NCBI RefSeq assembly: GCF_000230555.1
Contig: NC_016078.1
Coordinates: 682,001 to 746,000 of the forward strand
Direction of reading: 5' to 3'
Length of the DNA: 64,000 nt
Source of the DNA: Pelagibacterium halotolerans B2
Lineage (GTDB): Bacteria; Pseudomonadota; Alphaproteobacteria; Rhizobiales; Devosiaceae
Below, piece by piece: positions 40,463 to 49,831 of the stretch. Positions within the stretch are counted from its first letter, which is position 1. Every line of letters begins with the position of its first letter. A model generated the notes under the pieces. The model saw nothing but the letters and a program-made list of their open reading frames with translations, had not been told where the DNA came from and made no database searches. The position numbers were made by a program, and so were the translations under genes.

Positions 40463-40492
40463 CTGAAAAGACCATGAGACTGGAGAAGGACA

Positions 40493-41125
40493 ATGGCGTT
40501 TCATCAGGTGCGGTTTCCGCTCGATATTGCGATGGGGGCGCAGGGTGGGCCGGTGCGGGCGACCGATGTGACAACGCTCGCGTCGGGGCGCGAGGAGCGC
40601 AATTCGCGTTGGGCGCATGCGCGGCGGCGCTACAATGCCGGGTATGGCGTCAAATCGCGCGCCGACATGCTGGCGGTGCTGGCGTTTTTCGAGGAGCGGC
40701 GGGGGCGGTTTCATTCGTTCCTGTGGCGCGACGGGATCGATTTTTCTTCAAGTCCGGATGGCGGGACACCAGCAGCGGCCGATCAGGAAATCGGGGCGGG
40801 CGATGGGAGCCGGACGGCGTTTCAACTGGTCAAGCGCTATGGCGCGAGCTTTGACCCCTATCTGCGTCCGATCACCAAGCCGGTGGCGGGCAGCGTGACG
40901 GTGGCAGTGGACGGGGTGTCCGTTGGGCCGGGGGCGTTTTCGGTGGACCTGCTCACGGGTGTGGTGACGCTCGATGTGGCGCCGGACGCGGGCGCGGTGG
41001 TGACGGCGGGGTTTTTCTTCGACGTGCCGGTGCGGTTCGATACCGACAGGCTCGATGTCGAGATGTCGGGGTTCGACGCGGCCGTTGCGCCCGCCATTCC
41101 CCTGATCGAGGTGATTGGCGAATGA
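40493..41125 (+). CDS. GTA distal tail protein (ORFg12, DUF2460)
   Basis: 210 residues, MAFHQVRFPLDIAMGAQGGP, RYNAGYGVKSRADMLAVLAF and RRGRFHSFLWRDGIDFSSSP, the conserved DUF2460/TIGR02217 text. It joins the tube to the baseplate hub. Confidence 0.94.
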   Translation: MAFHQVRFPLDIAMGAQGGPVRATDVTTLASGREERNSRWAHARRRYNAGYGVKSRADMLAVLAFFEERRGRFHSFLWRDGIDFSSSPDGGTPAAADQEIGAGDGSRTAFQLVKRYGASFDPYLRPITKPVAGSVTVAVDGVSVGPGAFSVDLLTGVVTLDVAPDAGAVVTAGFFFDVPVRFDTDRLDVEMSGFDAAVAPAIPLIEVIGE

Positions 41126-42000
41126 GACAGTTTGGTGAGGATTTTGCCGCCCATATCGCGAGCGGAGCGACGACGCTGTGCTGGTGCTGGCGGATTATGC
41201 GCACCGATGGGGTGACGCTGGGGTTTACCGATCACGATGTGGCGCTGGGGTTCGGGGGCACCGCGTTTGTGCCGGCACACGGGCTCGATGGCGGGGAGAT
41301 TGTGCAGAAACTCGGCGCGCAGACCGAGACCTCCGAGGTGCTCGGCGTGCTCCATTCCGAGGCGATCAGCGAGGACGATATCGCGCTGGGCCGCTATGAC
41401 GGCGCGCGGGTGGAAAGCTGGCGGGTGAACTGGCGCGATGTTGAACAGCGCGAGCTGATCCGGATGGATACGATCGGCGAGATCACCCGCGAGGACGGCG
41501 TTTTCCGGGCCGAACTGCGCTCGGGCCAGCACGCGATGAACGTGCCGCGCGGGCGGCTCTATCAGCATATGTGCGACGCGCGGCTGGGGGACGGGCGCTG
41601 CGGGAAAAACATCGAGACGGGCGCGTTTCGGGCAACGGCGATTGTGACGGGCAAGCCCGATGCGACGAGCGCGACGGTGAGCGGGCTGGAGGGGTTTGCA
41701 GCCGGGTGGTTCAGCCATGGGGTGGCGCGCTGGGAGAGCGGCAGGCGGGTCGGGATCGAGGAAACGATTGTGCGCCAGGACGGCGGCACGGTTGTCTTCG
41801 ACCGGCCGGTGGGGGACTGGGTGGAGATCGGCGATACGCTGACCGTTTACGCCGGGTGCGACAAGCGGTTTTCGACCTGCGGCGGCAAATTTTCCAATGC
41901 CATCAATTTCCAGGGATTCCCGCACATTCCGGGCAATGATTTCGTGCTGCGCTATCCGGGCACCGAGGATCGGCTGGACGGAAGGGCGGTGGTGCGATGA
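41122..42000 (+). CDS. GTA hub protein (ORFg13, DUF2163)
   Basis: 292 residues. TTLCWCWRIMRTDGVTLGFT at the start, cysteines in HMCDARLGDGRCGKN and GCDKRFSTCGGKFSNAINFQ, and GFPHIPGNDFVLRYPG at the end. In this family (and lambda gpL) these cysteines can hold an iron-sulfur cluster in the tail hub. Four-base overlaps on both sides. Confidence 0.94.
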   Translation: MRQFGEDFAAHIASGATTLCWCWRIMRTDGVTLGFTDHDVALGFGGTAFVPAHGLDGGEIVQKLGAQTETSEVLGVLHSEAISEDDIALGRYDGARVESWRVNWRDVEQRELIRMDTIGEITREDGVFRAELRSGQHAMNVPRGRLYQHMCDARLGDGRCGKNIETGAFRATAIVTGKPDATSATVSGLEGFAAGWFSHGVARWESGRRVGIEETIVRQDGGTVVFDRPVGDWVEIGDTLTVYAGCDKRFSTCGGKFSNAINFQGFPHIPGNDFVLRYPGTEDRLDGRAVVR

Positions 42001-42416
42001 GACCGGGCGACGAGATTGCGCTTATGGCGCGGGGTTGGGTCGGCACGCCCTATCGGCATCAGGCGAGCCGGCGGGGTGCCGGGGCCGATTGTTTGGGGCT
42101 GATCCGGGGGATCTGGCGTGAGTTGTATGGCGAAGAGGCCGGGCCGGTGCCCGCCTATGGCAGCGATTGGCGCGATTTTCGCGTTGGCGATGCGCTGGAA
42201 GCGGCGGCGCGGCGGCATCTTGTGGTGCGGGGCGGGGCGCCGGAGGCGGGTGATGTTGTGCTGTTTAAGCTGATGCGGCATCGGCCGGCCCGCCACTGCG
42301 GCGTGATGGTGGGGCCGGACAGGTTCGTGCATGCCCAGGAGCATGTGGGGGTTGTCGAGGTGGCGCTGAGCGAGAGCTGGGCGCGGCGGGTGGCTGGAGT
42401 GTTCGGGTTTCCGTGA
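41997..42416 (+). CDS. GTA NlpC/P60 tail peptidase (ORFg14)
   Basis: 139 residues. Catalytic Cys32 in GAGADCLGLIRGIW and His in ARHCGVMVGPDRFVHA. It degrades peptidoglycan during DNA delivery. Same role as the prophage protein at 916-1353, but clearly diverged. Confidence 0.94.
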   Translation: MRPGDEIALMARGWVGTPYRHQASRRGAGADCLGLIRGIWRELYGEEAGPVPAYGSDWRDFRVGDALEAAARRHLVVRGGAPEAGDVVLFKLMRHRPARHCGVMVGPDRFVHAQEHVGVVEVALSESWARRVAGVFGFP

Positions 42417-42428
42417 GAGGAGATCGCC

Positions 42429-42822
42429 AGCGCTCAAGGCCCCTCACCCCAACCCTCTCCCCAGAGGGGTGAGGGAGTCGGGCTGCGGCTTCCCAAAGGC
42501 TGACCCTAAGCTCGAACGCTTCGACAAGATAAGCCCTCGCCCCTCGGGGGAGAGAGTGCCCGGCAGGGCGGTGAGGGGCCTTGAGCGGTGGTGGTTTGGC
42601 AAAAGGCCCCCTCACCCGGACCTTGCTGCGCAAGCCCCGACCTCTCCCCCTGAGGGAGAGGTAAGAAATGCCGCGAGCGCGGGGGACCACCTCTCCCTTG
42701 GGGGAGAGGTCGACGCGAAGCGGCGGGTGAGGGGGCTTTGAGCGGCAGTTGGACGTTTCGCGCTGCCGGTTCTGTTTGAGGCGACGAGTGTACTGCGTCC
42801 CGGCTCAAGGCCGGGATGACGG
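42429..42822. repeat. Palindromic repeat cluster between ORFg14 and ORFg15
   Basis: CGCTCAAGGCCCCTCACCCC at 42430 is inverted against GGTGAGGGGCCTTGAGCG at 42571; a second inverted doublet spans about 42605-42738; a half element CTGCGTCCCGGCTCAAGGCC lies at about 42793. No gene seen in 42417-42917. Confidence 0.85.
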
Positions 42823-42917
42823 TGGAGAGTGTGGAAGCATAGCGCTCAATCGCCGGCGCGGACCTTTTGTGGAGGGTCGGTGCTTTGAAATCTTTTCCGT
42901 TTTGAAAGACAGGACAC

Positions 42918-45900
42918 ATGGCAACTCTGGCACTTTCGCTGGCCGGGCAGGTGGTGGGTGGCGCAATTGGCGGGCCGATCGGGGCGACGATCGGGAGGGC
43001 GCTGGGGGCGCTGGCGGGGAGCGCGATCGATGCGCAGGTATTCGGAGAAAAGCCTGCTGCGCGGGCCCATTCCGACATCAGGCTGATCGGGTCGAGCGAG
43101 GGCGGGGCCATTGCGCGCATTTATGGCTGGAGCCGGGTTTCGGGCAACATCATCTGGGCGACCGAGCTTGAACGGATCGCGCCGGAAAGCTCGGGATCCA
43201 AGGGGTTCGGGGCGTCGGGAACAGAGGAAGAAACGATTGCCGCCAGTTTCGCCCTGGCGCTGTGCGAGGGGGAAGTGGCCCATTTCGGGCGCATCTGGGC
43301 CGATGGCAAGCCGGTTGAGACCGACGGGCTCGACATAAGGTTTTATCGCGGCACGATGGACCAGCCGCGCGACGGGCTGATCGTAAGCAAGCAGGGGGAA
43401 ACGCCCGCCTATCGTGGGCTGTGCTACCTGGTGTTCGAGCGGCTGGACCTGACCCCGTTCGGCAACCGCATTCCCAATCTCTCTGTGGAAATCTGCCGGC
43501 CGGTCGGCGATCTCGAACGCGACATTCGCGCCGTGTGCCTGATCCCCGGTTCGACCGAATTCGGGTACGATCCCAAGCCGCGCGTGCGGGTTCTGGGGCC
43601 GGGGCGGGCGGCGGCGGAGAACAGCCATCTGAGCGCGGCGCGCTCGGATTGGGACATGTCCATCGACGAGCTGACGGCGCTGTGCCCGGACCTCGAACAT
43701 GTGGGACTGGTGGTCGCCTGGTTCGGGACCGATCTGCGCTGCGGGGAATGCGTGGTGGAACCGCGCGTCGACAGCACGAGCAAGGAGGTGAAGGGAGCCG
43801 ACTGGTCGGTGGCGGGGCTGGGGCGGAGCGGGGCCAATCGCGTCAGCGACCATGAGGGCGGCCCGGCCTATGGGGGCACACCGTCCGACGCGAGCGTTAT
43901 GGCGGCGATTGCCGATCTCAAATCGCGCGGCATCAAGGTGACGCTTTATCCCTTCGTGATGATGGACATCGAGGCGGGCAACGGGCTGATCGACCCCTAT
44001 ACGCTTGGCGCGGGCCAGCCGGCCTATCCCTGGCGGGGGCGGATCACATGCCATCCGGCGCCTGGTGTCGCGGGTTCGCCCGATGGGACGGGTGCGGCGA
44101 CAAGCCAGGTCAATGCGTTCATGGCCAATGGCTATCGCGACATGATCCTGCACTATGCCCAGTTGGCCGAAGATGCGGGCGGGGTCGATGCCATGCTGAT
44201 CGGCTCGGAAATGCGGCATCTGGGCTGGGTGCGGTCGGGGACGACGAGTTTTCCCTTCGTCGATGCGCTGCAAACGCTGGCCGGCGACGTGCGGGCGATT
44301 GTGGGCGGGGGGACAAAGATCACCTATGCGGCGGACTGGTCCGAATATTCCGGATTTCAGCCCGACGATGGATCGGGGGACCGGATTTTTCATCTCGACC
44401 CGCTATGGGCCGACACAAATATCGATGCCATCGGGATCGACAACTACATGCCCATGGCCGATTGGCGCGATGGGGAGGGCCATCTCGATGCCGAGGTGGC
44501 GGGGGCGATTTACGACCTCGATTATCTCAAGGGCAATGTTGCCGGTGGGGAGGGGTTCGACTGGTATTACGCTTCGGACGCCGACCGGGCCGATCAGGTG
44601 CGCACGCCGATTGCGGACGGCGCGTATGGCGAAGTCTGGGTGTGGCGTTACAAGGATCTGGTGAGCTTTTGGACCCAGCCGCACCACAACCGTGTGGGCG
44701 GGGTGCGCTCTGCGACGCCGACGCAATGGGTGCCGCAGTCCAAACCCATCTGGCTGACCGAGTTGGGATGCGGGGCGGTGGACAAGGGGCCGAACGCGCC
44801 CAATGCGTTTGGCGACCCCAAAAGCGCCGAGGACAAGCGTCCGCCCTTTTCGAGCGGGACGCCCGATCCGCTGATCCAGCGCCAGATGCTGCGAGCCTGC
44901 CATCAATACTGGCAGGAAACGGGGGCGCACAATCCGGTGTCGGGCGTCTATGGCGCGCCGATGCTCGATGCGAACCGGATATATCTGTGGTGCTGGGACG
45001 CGCGCCCCTATCCGGCGTTTCCGGGCATGCCTGAAATCTGGTCGGACGCGGCCAATTACGACACAGGGCATTGGTTGAACGGGCGGTTGGGGGCAGCGAG
45101 TGCCGAGGAGCTTCTGGCCGCCATGGCCGACGAGTTCGGCGTGCCGGTCAAGGCCATCGATACGCGGGCGCCCATGGTGCATGGGCTGGGGATCGAGGCG
45201 GTGACCAGCTTGCGCGAAGCATCGGCGGGGCTGGTCGAGGCGCTGGGGTTTTCGGTGCGTGACGGGGAAGCGGGAATCCTCTGGCGGGCCGGGGATACGC
45301 GTTCGGTTGTCGAGATGGCGAAGGCCGATCTGGCGGCGGGCGAGGGGGCAATCGTTTCGCGCAAGCGGGGAGATTGGGCCGAGCGGGCCGGGCGGCTGAC
45401 GCTGAGCTATTTCGACAGGGATCGCGACTATCAGACCGCGACGGCACTGGCCGTGGCGCCGAAGGGCGAGCGTTACGCGGGGGCGGAAACGGGGCTGGTG
45501 CTCGATCCGGCGGATGCGGGGGCCGTGGCAGAAGCGATGTTGCGGGCCATGCGGCGCGGCGAGGACGGATTGGAGTTTGCGCTGCCGCCTTCGATGCTGG
45601 CGCTCGAGGCGGGCGACATGGTGGCGGTCGAGGGACAGGCGGACGGGCCGTTCGTGATCGGCACGGTGCGTGATGGGGTGGTGCGGCAGGTTTCGGCATC
45701 GGCACATGGGGGAACGATCAACGGGGTGGCGGGCACCACAGAGCGGCGTATGCCGCAGGTCAGCCCGCCGATTGCAGCGACGCCACTCATCACCATTGCG
45801 CATTTGCCGGCGAGCGATGGCGGAACCGAGCTTGTGGCGGCGGCCATGTGCGATCCCTGGCCGGGGCCGATCAGCCTGCGCGATACCGAAACCGGAACCG

Positions 45901-46676
45901 AAGTGGCGCGGCTGACGGGGGCCGGGACGCTCGGCGTTCTGGCGCAGCCTTTGGCGACGGGGCCGACGGGGATGTGGGACCGGGGGAGTGAGATCGTCCT
46001 GTCATTGCATGGCGGGCATCTGGCGTCTGCCGAGCCGCAGGCGGTGCTGGCGGCGAGCAATAGGCTGGCGGTGGAAACCGACGCGGGCCATTGGGAACTG
46101 ATCGGGTTCGAGAAGGCCGAACTTGTCGAGGCTTCGACATATCGGCTGACGGGGCTGCTGCGCGGGCAGGATGGGACGCGGATCGATGCCGCGGCGGCGG
46201 ACAGCCGGGTGATGATCGTCAACGGCAATTGCGTCCGGCTCGCCGTGCCGCAGAGCGCGCTGGGCGATACGCGGACGCTTTTGGCCTATGCCGGATTGCG
46301 CGACGCCGAGGGCACGGCGCTGGGCGTCGAAGTGGATATCGGGACCGCGCTGCCCTTGGCGCCGGCGCATTTGAGTGCTGTTCGCGATGCGAGCGGGGAC
46401 ATCGTCTTGAGCTGGATCCGGCGGGGCCGGGTGGGCGGCAATGGCTGGACCTATGGCGATATTGCGCTCGATGTCGTGCCCGAGCGGTATCGGGTTTCCA
46501 TTTTCGATGGCGGATCGGCGGTGCGCGTCGAGGATGTTGGCGCGGCGGGCTGGACCTATTCGACGGCCGATCAAATGGCCGATTTCGGGGGACCGGCGGG
46601 CGCGTTCGGTTTCACAATTCAACAGGTCAGCCCGGTCTTGGGCGCGGGGCTGGCCGCACAGGGAGTTTACCCATGA
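42918..46676 (+). CDS. GTA megatron / host specificity protein (ORFg15)
   Basis: 1,252 residues. The N-terminus is membrane-like and Gly-rich (LAGQVVGGAIGGPIGATIGR). The GTA TIM-barrel part includes KITYAADWSEYSGFQPDDGS and HLDPLWADTNIDAIGIDNYM, and KPIWLTELGCGAVDKGPNAP, suggesting a glycosidase-like fold. A phage-tail_3 domain and a C-terminal FnIII-like segment (LPLAPAHLSAVRDASGDIVL) follow. It forms the fibre tip that penetrates the cell envelope. Confidence 0.95.
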   Translation: MATLALSLAGQVVGGAIGGPIGATIGRALGALAGSAIDAQVFGEKPAARAHSDIRLIGSSEGGAIARIYGWSRVSGNIIWATELERIAPESSGSKGFGASGTEEETIAASFALALCEGEVAHFGRIWADGKPVETDGLDIRFYRGTMDQPRDGLIVSKQGETPAYRGLCYLVFERLDLTPFGNRIPNLSVEICRPVGDLERDIRAVCLIPGSTEFGYDPKPRVRVLGPGRAAAENSHLSAARSDWDMSIDELTALCPDLEHVGLVVAWFGTDLRCGECVVEPRVDSTSKEVKGADWSVAGLGRSGANRVSDHEGGPAYGGTPSDASVMAAIADLKSRGIKVTLYPFVMMDIEAGNGLIDPYTLGAGQPAYPWRGRITCHPAPGVAGSPDGTGAATSQVNAFMANGYRDMILHYAQLAEDAGGVDAMLIGSEMRHLGWVRSGTTSFPFVDALQTLAGDVRAIVGGGTKITYAADWSEYSGFQPDDGSGDRIFHLDPLWADTNIDAIGIDNYMPMADWRDGEGHLDAEVAGAIYDLDYLKGNVAGGEGFDWYYASDADRADQVRTPIADGAYGEVWVWRYKDLVSFWTQPHHNRVGGVRSATPTQWVPQSKPIWLTELGCGAVDKGPNAPNAFGDPKSAEDKRPPFSSGTPDPLIQRQMLRACHQYWQETGAHNPVSGVYGAPMLDANRIYLWCWDARPYPAFPGMPEIWSDAANYDTGHWLNGRLGAASAEELLAAMADEFGVPVKAIDTRAPMVHGLGIEAVTSLREASAGLVEALGFSVRDGEAGILWRAGDTRSVVEMAKADLAAGEGAIVSRKRGDWAERAGRLTLSYFDRDRDYQTATALAVAPKGERYAGAETGLVLDPADAGAVAEAMLRAMRRGEDGLEFALPPSMLALEAGDMVAVEGQADGPFVIGTVRDGVVRQVSASAHGGTINGVAGTTERRMPQVSPPIAATPLITIAHLPASDGGTELVAAAMCDPWPGPISLRDTETGTEVARLTGAGTLGVLAQPLATGPTGMWDRGSEIVLSLHGGHLASAEPQAVLAASNRLAVETDAGHWELIGFEKAELVEASTYRLTGLLRGQDGTRIDAAAADSRVMIVNGNCVRLAVPQSALGDTRTLLAYAGLRDAEGTALGVEVDIGTALPLAPAHLSAVRDASGDIVLSWIRRGRVGGNGWTYGDIALDVVPERYRVSIFDGGSAVRVEDVGAAGWTYSTADQMADFGGPAGAFGFTIQQVSPVLGAGLAAQGVYP

Positions 46677-47617
46677 GTTCGACGGCGCGGCTCGATCTGC
46701 CGCTGATCGCCTCCGAGCAGGCGCAAAAACACGTAACGCACAATGAGGCGCTGCTGTTGCTCGATGCGCTGGTGCAGATCCGGCTCGCGGGGCTGGCGGC
46801 GATTGATCCGCCGGCCGAGCCCGAGACCGGGGCGACCTATGGCATCGGGACGATGGCGACGGGGGCGTGGGAGGGCCGTGACGGGCAATTGGCGGCCTGG
46901 AGCGAGGGCGGGTGGCGGTTTGCCGAACCGGCTGAGGGCTGGCTGGCGTGGGATATCGGCGGCGCGCGGCCGGTGATATTTCGGGGCGGGAGCTGGGCGC
47001 CGCTGTTCAACGGGGTGGTCGGGCTTGGGATCGGAACGGACCCCGATGCGACCAACCGGCTGGCCGTGCGTTCCGAAGCGGCGCTGTTTACGGCGATCCC
47101 CGACGGGGAGGGCGGCAATGGCGATGTGCGGCTGACGCTCAACAAGGAGGGCGAGACCGACAGCGCGACGTTGATCTTCCAGTCCGGCTGGTCGGGGCGA
47201 GCCGAGATCGGGCTGGCGGGGGACGATGATTTCACCTTCAAGGTGAGTGATGACGGGTCCGATTTCAAAACGGCGATGATTCTCGAAGGCGCGACCGGGT
47301 TCGTGCGGTTTTCGCGCTTTGCGGGGTGCGGTGTGAGCTTTCCGACGATTGTCGGCGGCGTTCTGGCGGCCGAGACTGGCTATGTGGTTCCCGCACCTCA
47401 AAGCGGGACGACCGACGATGTCGATACGATCGACGGCGGGTTCGACGGCTCGGTGCTGATCGTCACGGGGACGGCGGGCAATACCCTGACCTTCCGCGAC
47501 GGGACCGGAAATTTGAAGCTGGGCGGCGACCGGGTGCTCGATGCCTTCGAGGACGCTCTGATGCTGGTCCGGCGCGGCAGCGATTGGATCGAACTCTCGT
47601 TTTCCGACAACGGCTGA
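46673..47617 (+). CDS. DUF2793 protein (GTA-associated fibre/spike)
   Basis: 314 residues from ATG at 46673, overlapping the g15 stop as ATGA. LDLPLIASEQAQKHVTHNEA, LLLLDALVQIRLAGLAAIDP and GGWRFAEPAEGWLAWDIGGA are the DUF2793 hallmark. A beta-rich C-terminal half follows, ending VLDAFEDALMLVRRGSDWIE. In RcGTA a DUF2793 protein encoded elsewhere (GhsB-like) forms capsule-binding fibres; here it is part of the main cluster. Confidence 0.88.
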   Translation: MSSTARLDLPLIASEQAQKHVTHNEALLLLDALVQIRLAGLAAIDPPAEPETGATYGIGTMATGAWEGRDGQLAAWSEGGWRFAEPAEGWLAWDIGGARPVIFRGGSWAPLFNGVVGLGIGTDPDATNRLAVRSEAALFTAIPDGEGGNGDVRLTLNKEGETDSATLIFQSGWSGRAEIGLAGDDDFTFKVSDDGSDFKTAMILEGATGFVRFSRFAGCGVSFPTIVGGVLAAETGYVVPAPQSGTTDDVDTIDGGFDGSVLIVTGTAGNTLTFRDGTGNLKLGGDRVLDAFEDALMLVRRGSDWIELSFSDNG

Positions 47618-47683
47618 TTTTCAGGGACCACAGGTCTCCAGACTCTTTCGGGCCCTCACGGAAGCAGGGCAAGTGCGGACTTC

Positions 47684-47960
47684 ACCTCGTCCTTTGGGGG
47701 AGAGGTCGGGCCTGATCGTATGCGAAGGACCGGGTGAGGGGGCCTTCAGCCATCGCTGCCAAGGCCCCCTCACCCGCCGCTTCGCGTCGACCTCTCCCCC
47801 AAGGGAGAGGTGAGCAGACTTCCGACTCAGTGAAACTCTGAGCCGCAAGCCTCCCCGTCGTCATTCCGGGCGAAGACCCGGGACCCAGTAACCGGCAGCG
47901 CACGCGGCTCGATCTCATACGCAGAGTGTACTGGGCCCCGGCTCAAGGCCGGGGTGACGG
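47684..47960. repeat. Two repeat types before the GTA endolysin
   Basis: 47684-47812 is an inverted doublet of the ACCTCTCCCCCAAGGGAGAGGT family. 47855-47960 has CGTCGTCATTCCGGGCGAAG (outer arm) against CCCCGGCTCAAGGCCGGGGT + GACGG, the 'CGTCATTCCGGGCGAAGACCCG' type. No gene seen in 47618-48013. Confidence 0.82.
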
Positions 47961-48013
47961 GCGTGGGTTTGGCGGGGCTTTGTCCAATTTTTGATTCAAT
48001 AGGGAGAACCATC

Positions 48014-48763
48014 ATGCCGGCTTCGCGCTGGACGCTTTGCCTTGCCAAGATTCTGGAGCACGAGGGCGGCTATGTCGATCATCCCTCCGATCCGGGCGGG
48101 GCGACCAATATGGGGATAACCCACAAGACGCTGGCCCGCTGGCGCGGGATCGATCCGTGGTGGGATCTGCCGAAATCGGAGGTCCGGGCGCTGGAGCGGA
48201 GCGAGGCTTCGGCGATCTATAAGGCGCTCTACTGGGAGCGCTGCAAGGCGGGCTCTCTGCCGGCAGGGCTTGACCTTGCGGTGTTCGATTATGGGGTCAA
48301 TTCCGGGCCCGACCGCGCGGTGCGGGTGCTGCAGGCGCTGGTGGGCGTGGTGCAGGACGGGTTTGTCGGCCCGGTGACACTGGCGGCGGTTGGAAAGCGC
48401 GACACGCGCGCCCTGATCGAAGCGCTGTGTGACCAGCGCATGGGGTTCCTGCAACGGCTGGCCAATTGGGCCAGTTTCGGGCGCGGCTGGACCAGCCGTG
48501 TCAGCGATATTCGCGCAACGGCGCTGTCTGCCGTGGCGCTGCAACCTCCCTCTCAAACCGAAAAGGATATCAACGAGATGACGATTTTCGAGGGCTACAA
48601 GACCTATATAGTGGGCGTGCTGATGCTGGTTGTCGGCATCGCCCAGAGCTTTGGCATCGACATTGCCATGTTGGGCGAATATTCGGGACCGCAGATGGTG
48701 ATGGAAGCGCTTGCGATCATCTTCCTGCGGCGGGGGCTCAAATCCGAACTTGGCAAAGGCTAG
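48014..48763 (+). CDS. GTA endolysin: GH108 muramidase with C-terminal membrane segment
   Basis: 249 residues from ATG at 48014 with GGGAG upstream. The GH108 motif is EHEGGYVDHPSDPGGATNMG, catalytic Glu at about residue 17. A PG_binding_3-like part follows (FDYGVNSGPDRAVRVLQALV). After a linker there is a membrane segment (YKTYIVGVLMLVVGIAQSFG) and a second hydrophobic stretch. It would lyse GTA-producing cells. The same 'muramidase plus C-terminal membrane helix' plan occurs in the prophage endolysin, though the catalytic families differ. Confidence 0.88.
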   Translation: MPASRWTLCLAKILEHEGGYVDHPSDPGGATNMGITHKTLARWRGIDPWWDLPKSEVRALERSEASAIYKALYWERCKAGSLPAGLDLAVFDYGVNSGPDRAVRVLQALVGVVQDGFVGPVTLAAVGKRDTRALIEALCDQRMGFLQRLANWASFGRGWTSRVSDIRATALSAVALQPPSQTEKDINEMTIFEGYKTYIVGVLMLVVGIAQSFGIDIAMLGEYSGPQMVMEALAIIFLRRGLKSELGKG

Positions 48764-48844
48764 GGTCAGGACCTAGGCATCCCCGCCACAATTTGGGCGA
48801 ACCATTCATTTGCAGTTCAGCAAACTGACGGTAATAGTCGGGGC

Positions 48845-49144
48845 ATGAAAAACGCTTTTGTGTCCCGACTCACATCGTTGGCCCTGGCTTTGAGCCTTTC
48901 TCTCCCGCTGGGTGCCATGCCTGTCGCGGCACAGGAAGTGTGCTGGGACAATTCGGCCATCCAGGCCGCGCTCGCCGAAGGGCGCATCCAGCCGGTGGCT
49001 GCGGTGCTCTCGCGGGAGGGCATCGATCCTTCTACCGAGGTGCTGAGCGTCAAGGTCTGCGAGCAGGGCGGGGCTCTGGTCTATGTGCTTGCGGTTCTCG
49101 AAACCTCGGGACAGGCGCGCAATCTGACGTTGAATGCACAATAG
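48845..49144 (+). CDS. Small secreted PepSY-like protein
   Basis: 99 residues. Signal peptide MKNAFVSRLTSLALALSLSL with a cut after PVAAQ. The mature part has two Cys (VCWDNS, VKVCEQ) and a beta-alpha pattern like PepSY. It lies 24 bases upstream of the response regulator and may be co-transcribed. In Rhizobiales, FeuPQ works with a small periplasmic inhibitor (FeuN); this protein could play such a part, but that is inferred from position only. Confidence 0.7.
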   Translation: MKNAFVSRLTSLALALSLSLPLGAMPVAAQEVCWDNSAIQAALAEGRIQPVAAVLSREGIDPSTEVLSVKVCEQGGALVYVLAVLETSGQARNLTLNAQ

Positions 49145-49168
49145 GCTACACGCAGGCGGGGCGGGACC

Positions 49169-49828
49169 ATGCGGATACTGGTTGTCGAAGACGACGAAAA
49201 CCTCAACAGGCAGATTTGCGAAGCGCTGACCGACGCAGGCTATGTCTGCGACAGCGCCACCGACGGCGAGGAGGGGCACTTCCTGGGCGATACCGAACCC
49301 TATGACGCCGTCGTCCTCGATATCGGCCTGCCGCGCATGGACGGGATTTCGGTGCTCGAAGCCTGGCGGCGCGAGAACCGCATGATGCCGGTGCTGCTGC
49401 TGACGGCGCGCGACCGCTGGAGCGACAAGGTGCAGGGGATCGATGCGGGCGCCGACGACTACGTCGCCAAGCCCTTCCATATGGAAGAAGTGCTGGCGCG
49501 GCTCCGCGCGCTGGTGCGCCGGGCAGCCGGCCATGCCTCCAACGAAATTACCGCCGGTGCCGTGCGGCTCGATACCAAGGCGGGCCGGGTGACCGTGGAT
49601 GGGCAGGCGATCAAGCTCACCAGCCACGAATTCCGGCTTCTCGCCTATCTGATGATGCACAAGGGCAAGGTGATCTCGCGCACGGAATTGACCGAGCATT
49701 TGTACGATCAGGATTTCGATCGTGATTCCAATACGATCGAGGTGTTTGTCGGCAGGTTGCGCAAGAAGCTGCCTGAAGAGTTGATCCAGACCATTCGCGG
49801 GCTCGGCTATCAGATCCTGGCGGATTGA
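49169..49828 (+). CDS. feuP: FeuP-like OmpR-family response regulator
   Basis: 219 residues. Receiver with D51 in VVLDIGLPRMDG and K101 in DDYVAKPFH, winged-helix output with FRLLAYLMMHKGKVISRTEL and VFVGRLRKKLPEELIQTIRG. The text GEEGHFLGDTEPYDAVVLDI and LLTARDRWSDKVQGIDAGAD is distinctive of FeuP. In Sinorhizobium FeuPQ controls cyclic glucan export under low osmolarity. Confidence 0.85.
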   Translation: MRILVVEDDENLNRQICEALTDAGYVCDSATDGEEGHFLGDTEPYDAVVLDIGLPRMDGISVLEAWRRENRMMPVLLLTARDRWSDKVQGIDAGADDYVAKPFHMEEVLARLRALVRRAAGHASNEITAGAVRLDTKAGRVTVDGQAIKLTSHEFRLLAYLMMHKGKVISRTELTEHLYDQDFDRDSNTIEVFVGRLRKKLPEELIQTIRGLGYQILAD

Positions 49829-49831
49829 GCC

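Larger units (their letters stand above)
30034..48763 (+). other. Gene transfer agent structural cluster (RcGTA type)
   Basis: Order: small terminase, large terminase, [cargo], portal, small g3.5-like, protease, capsid, adaptor, head closure, tail terminator, tube, [antisense RHH], g10, g10.1, short tape measure, g12 (DUF2460), g13 (DUF2163), g14 (NlpC/P60), g15 megatron, DUF2793, GH108 endolysin. The short tape measure (182 aa) and the DUF2460-DUF2163-NlpC-TIM barrel tip are characteristic of GTAs of alphaproteobacteria rather than a free phage. No replication, integrase or repressor gene is present. Confidence 0.92.

Noticed and set aside
42846..45803. Long minus-strand frames (515 and 466 codons) over ORFg15
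   Set aside because: Low-complexity Arg/Pro/His-rich shadows opposite a strongly conserved GTA gene.
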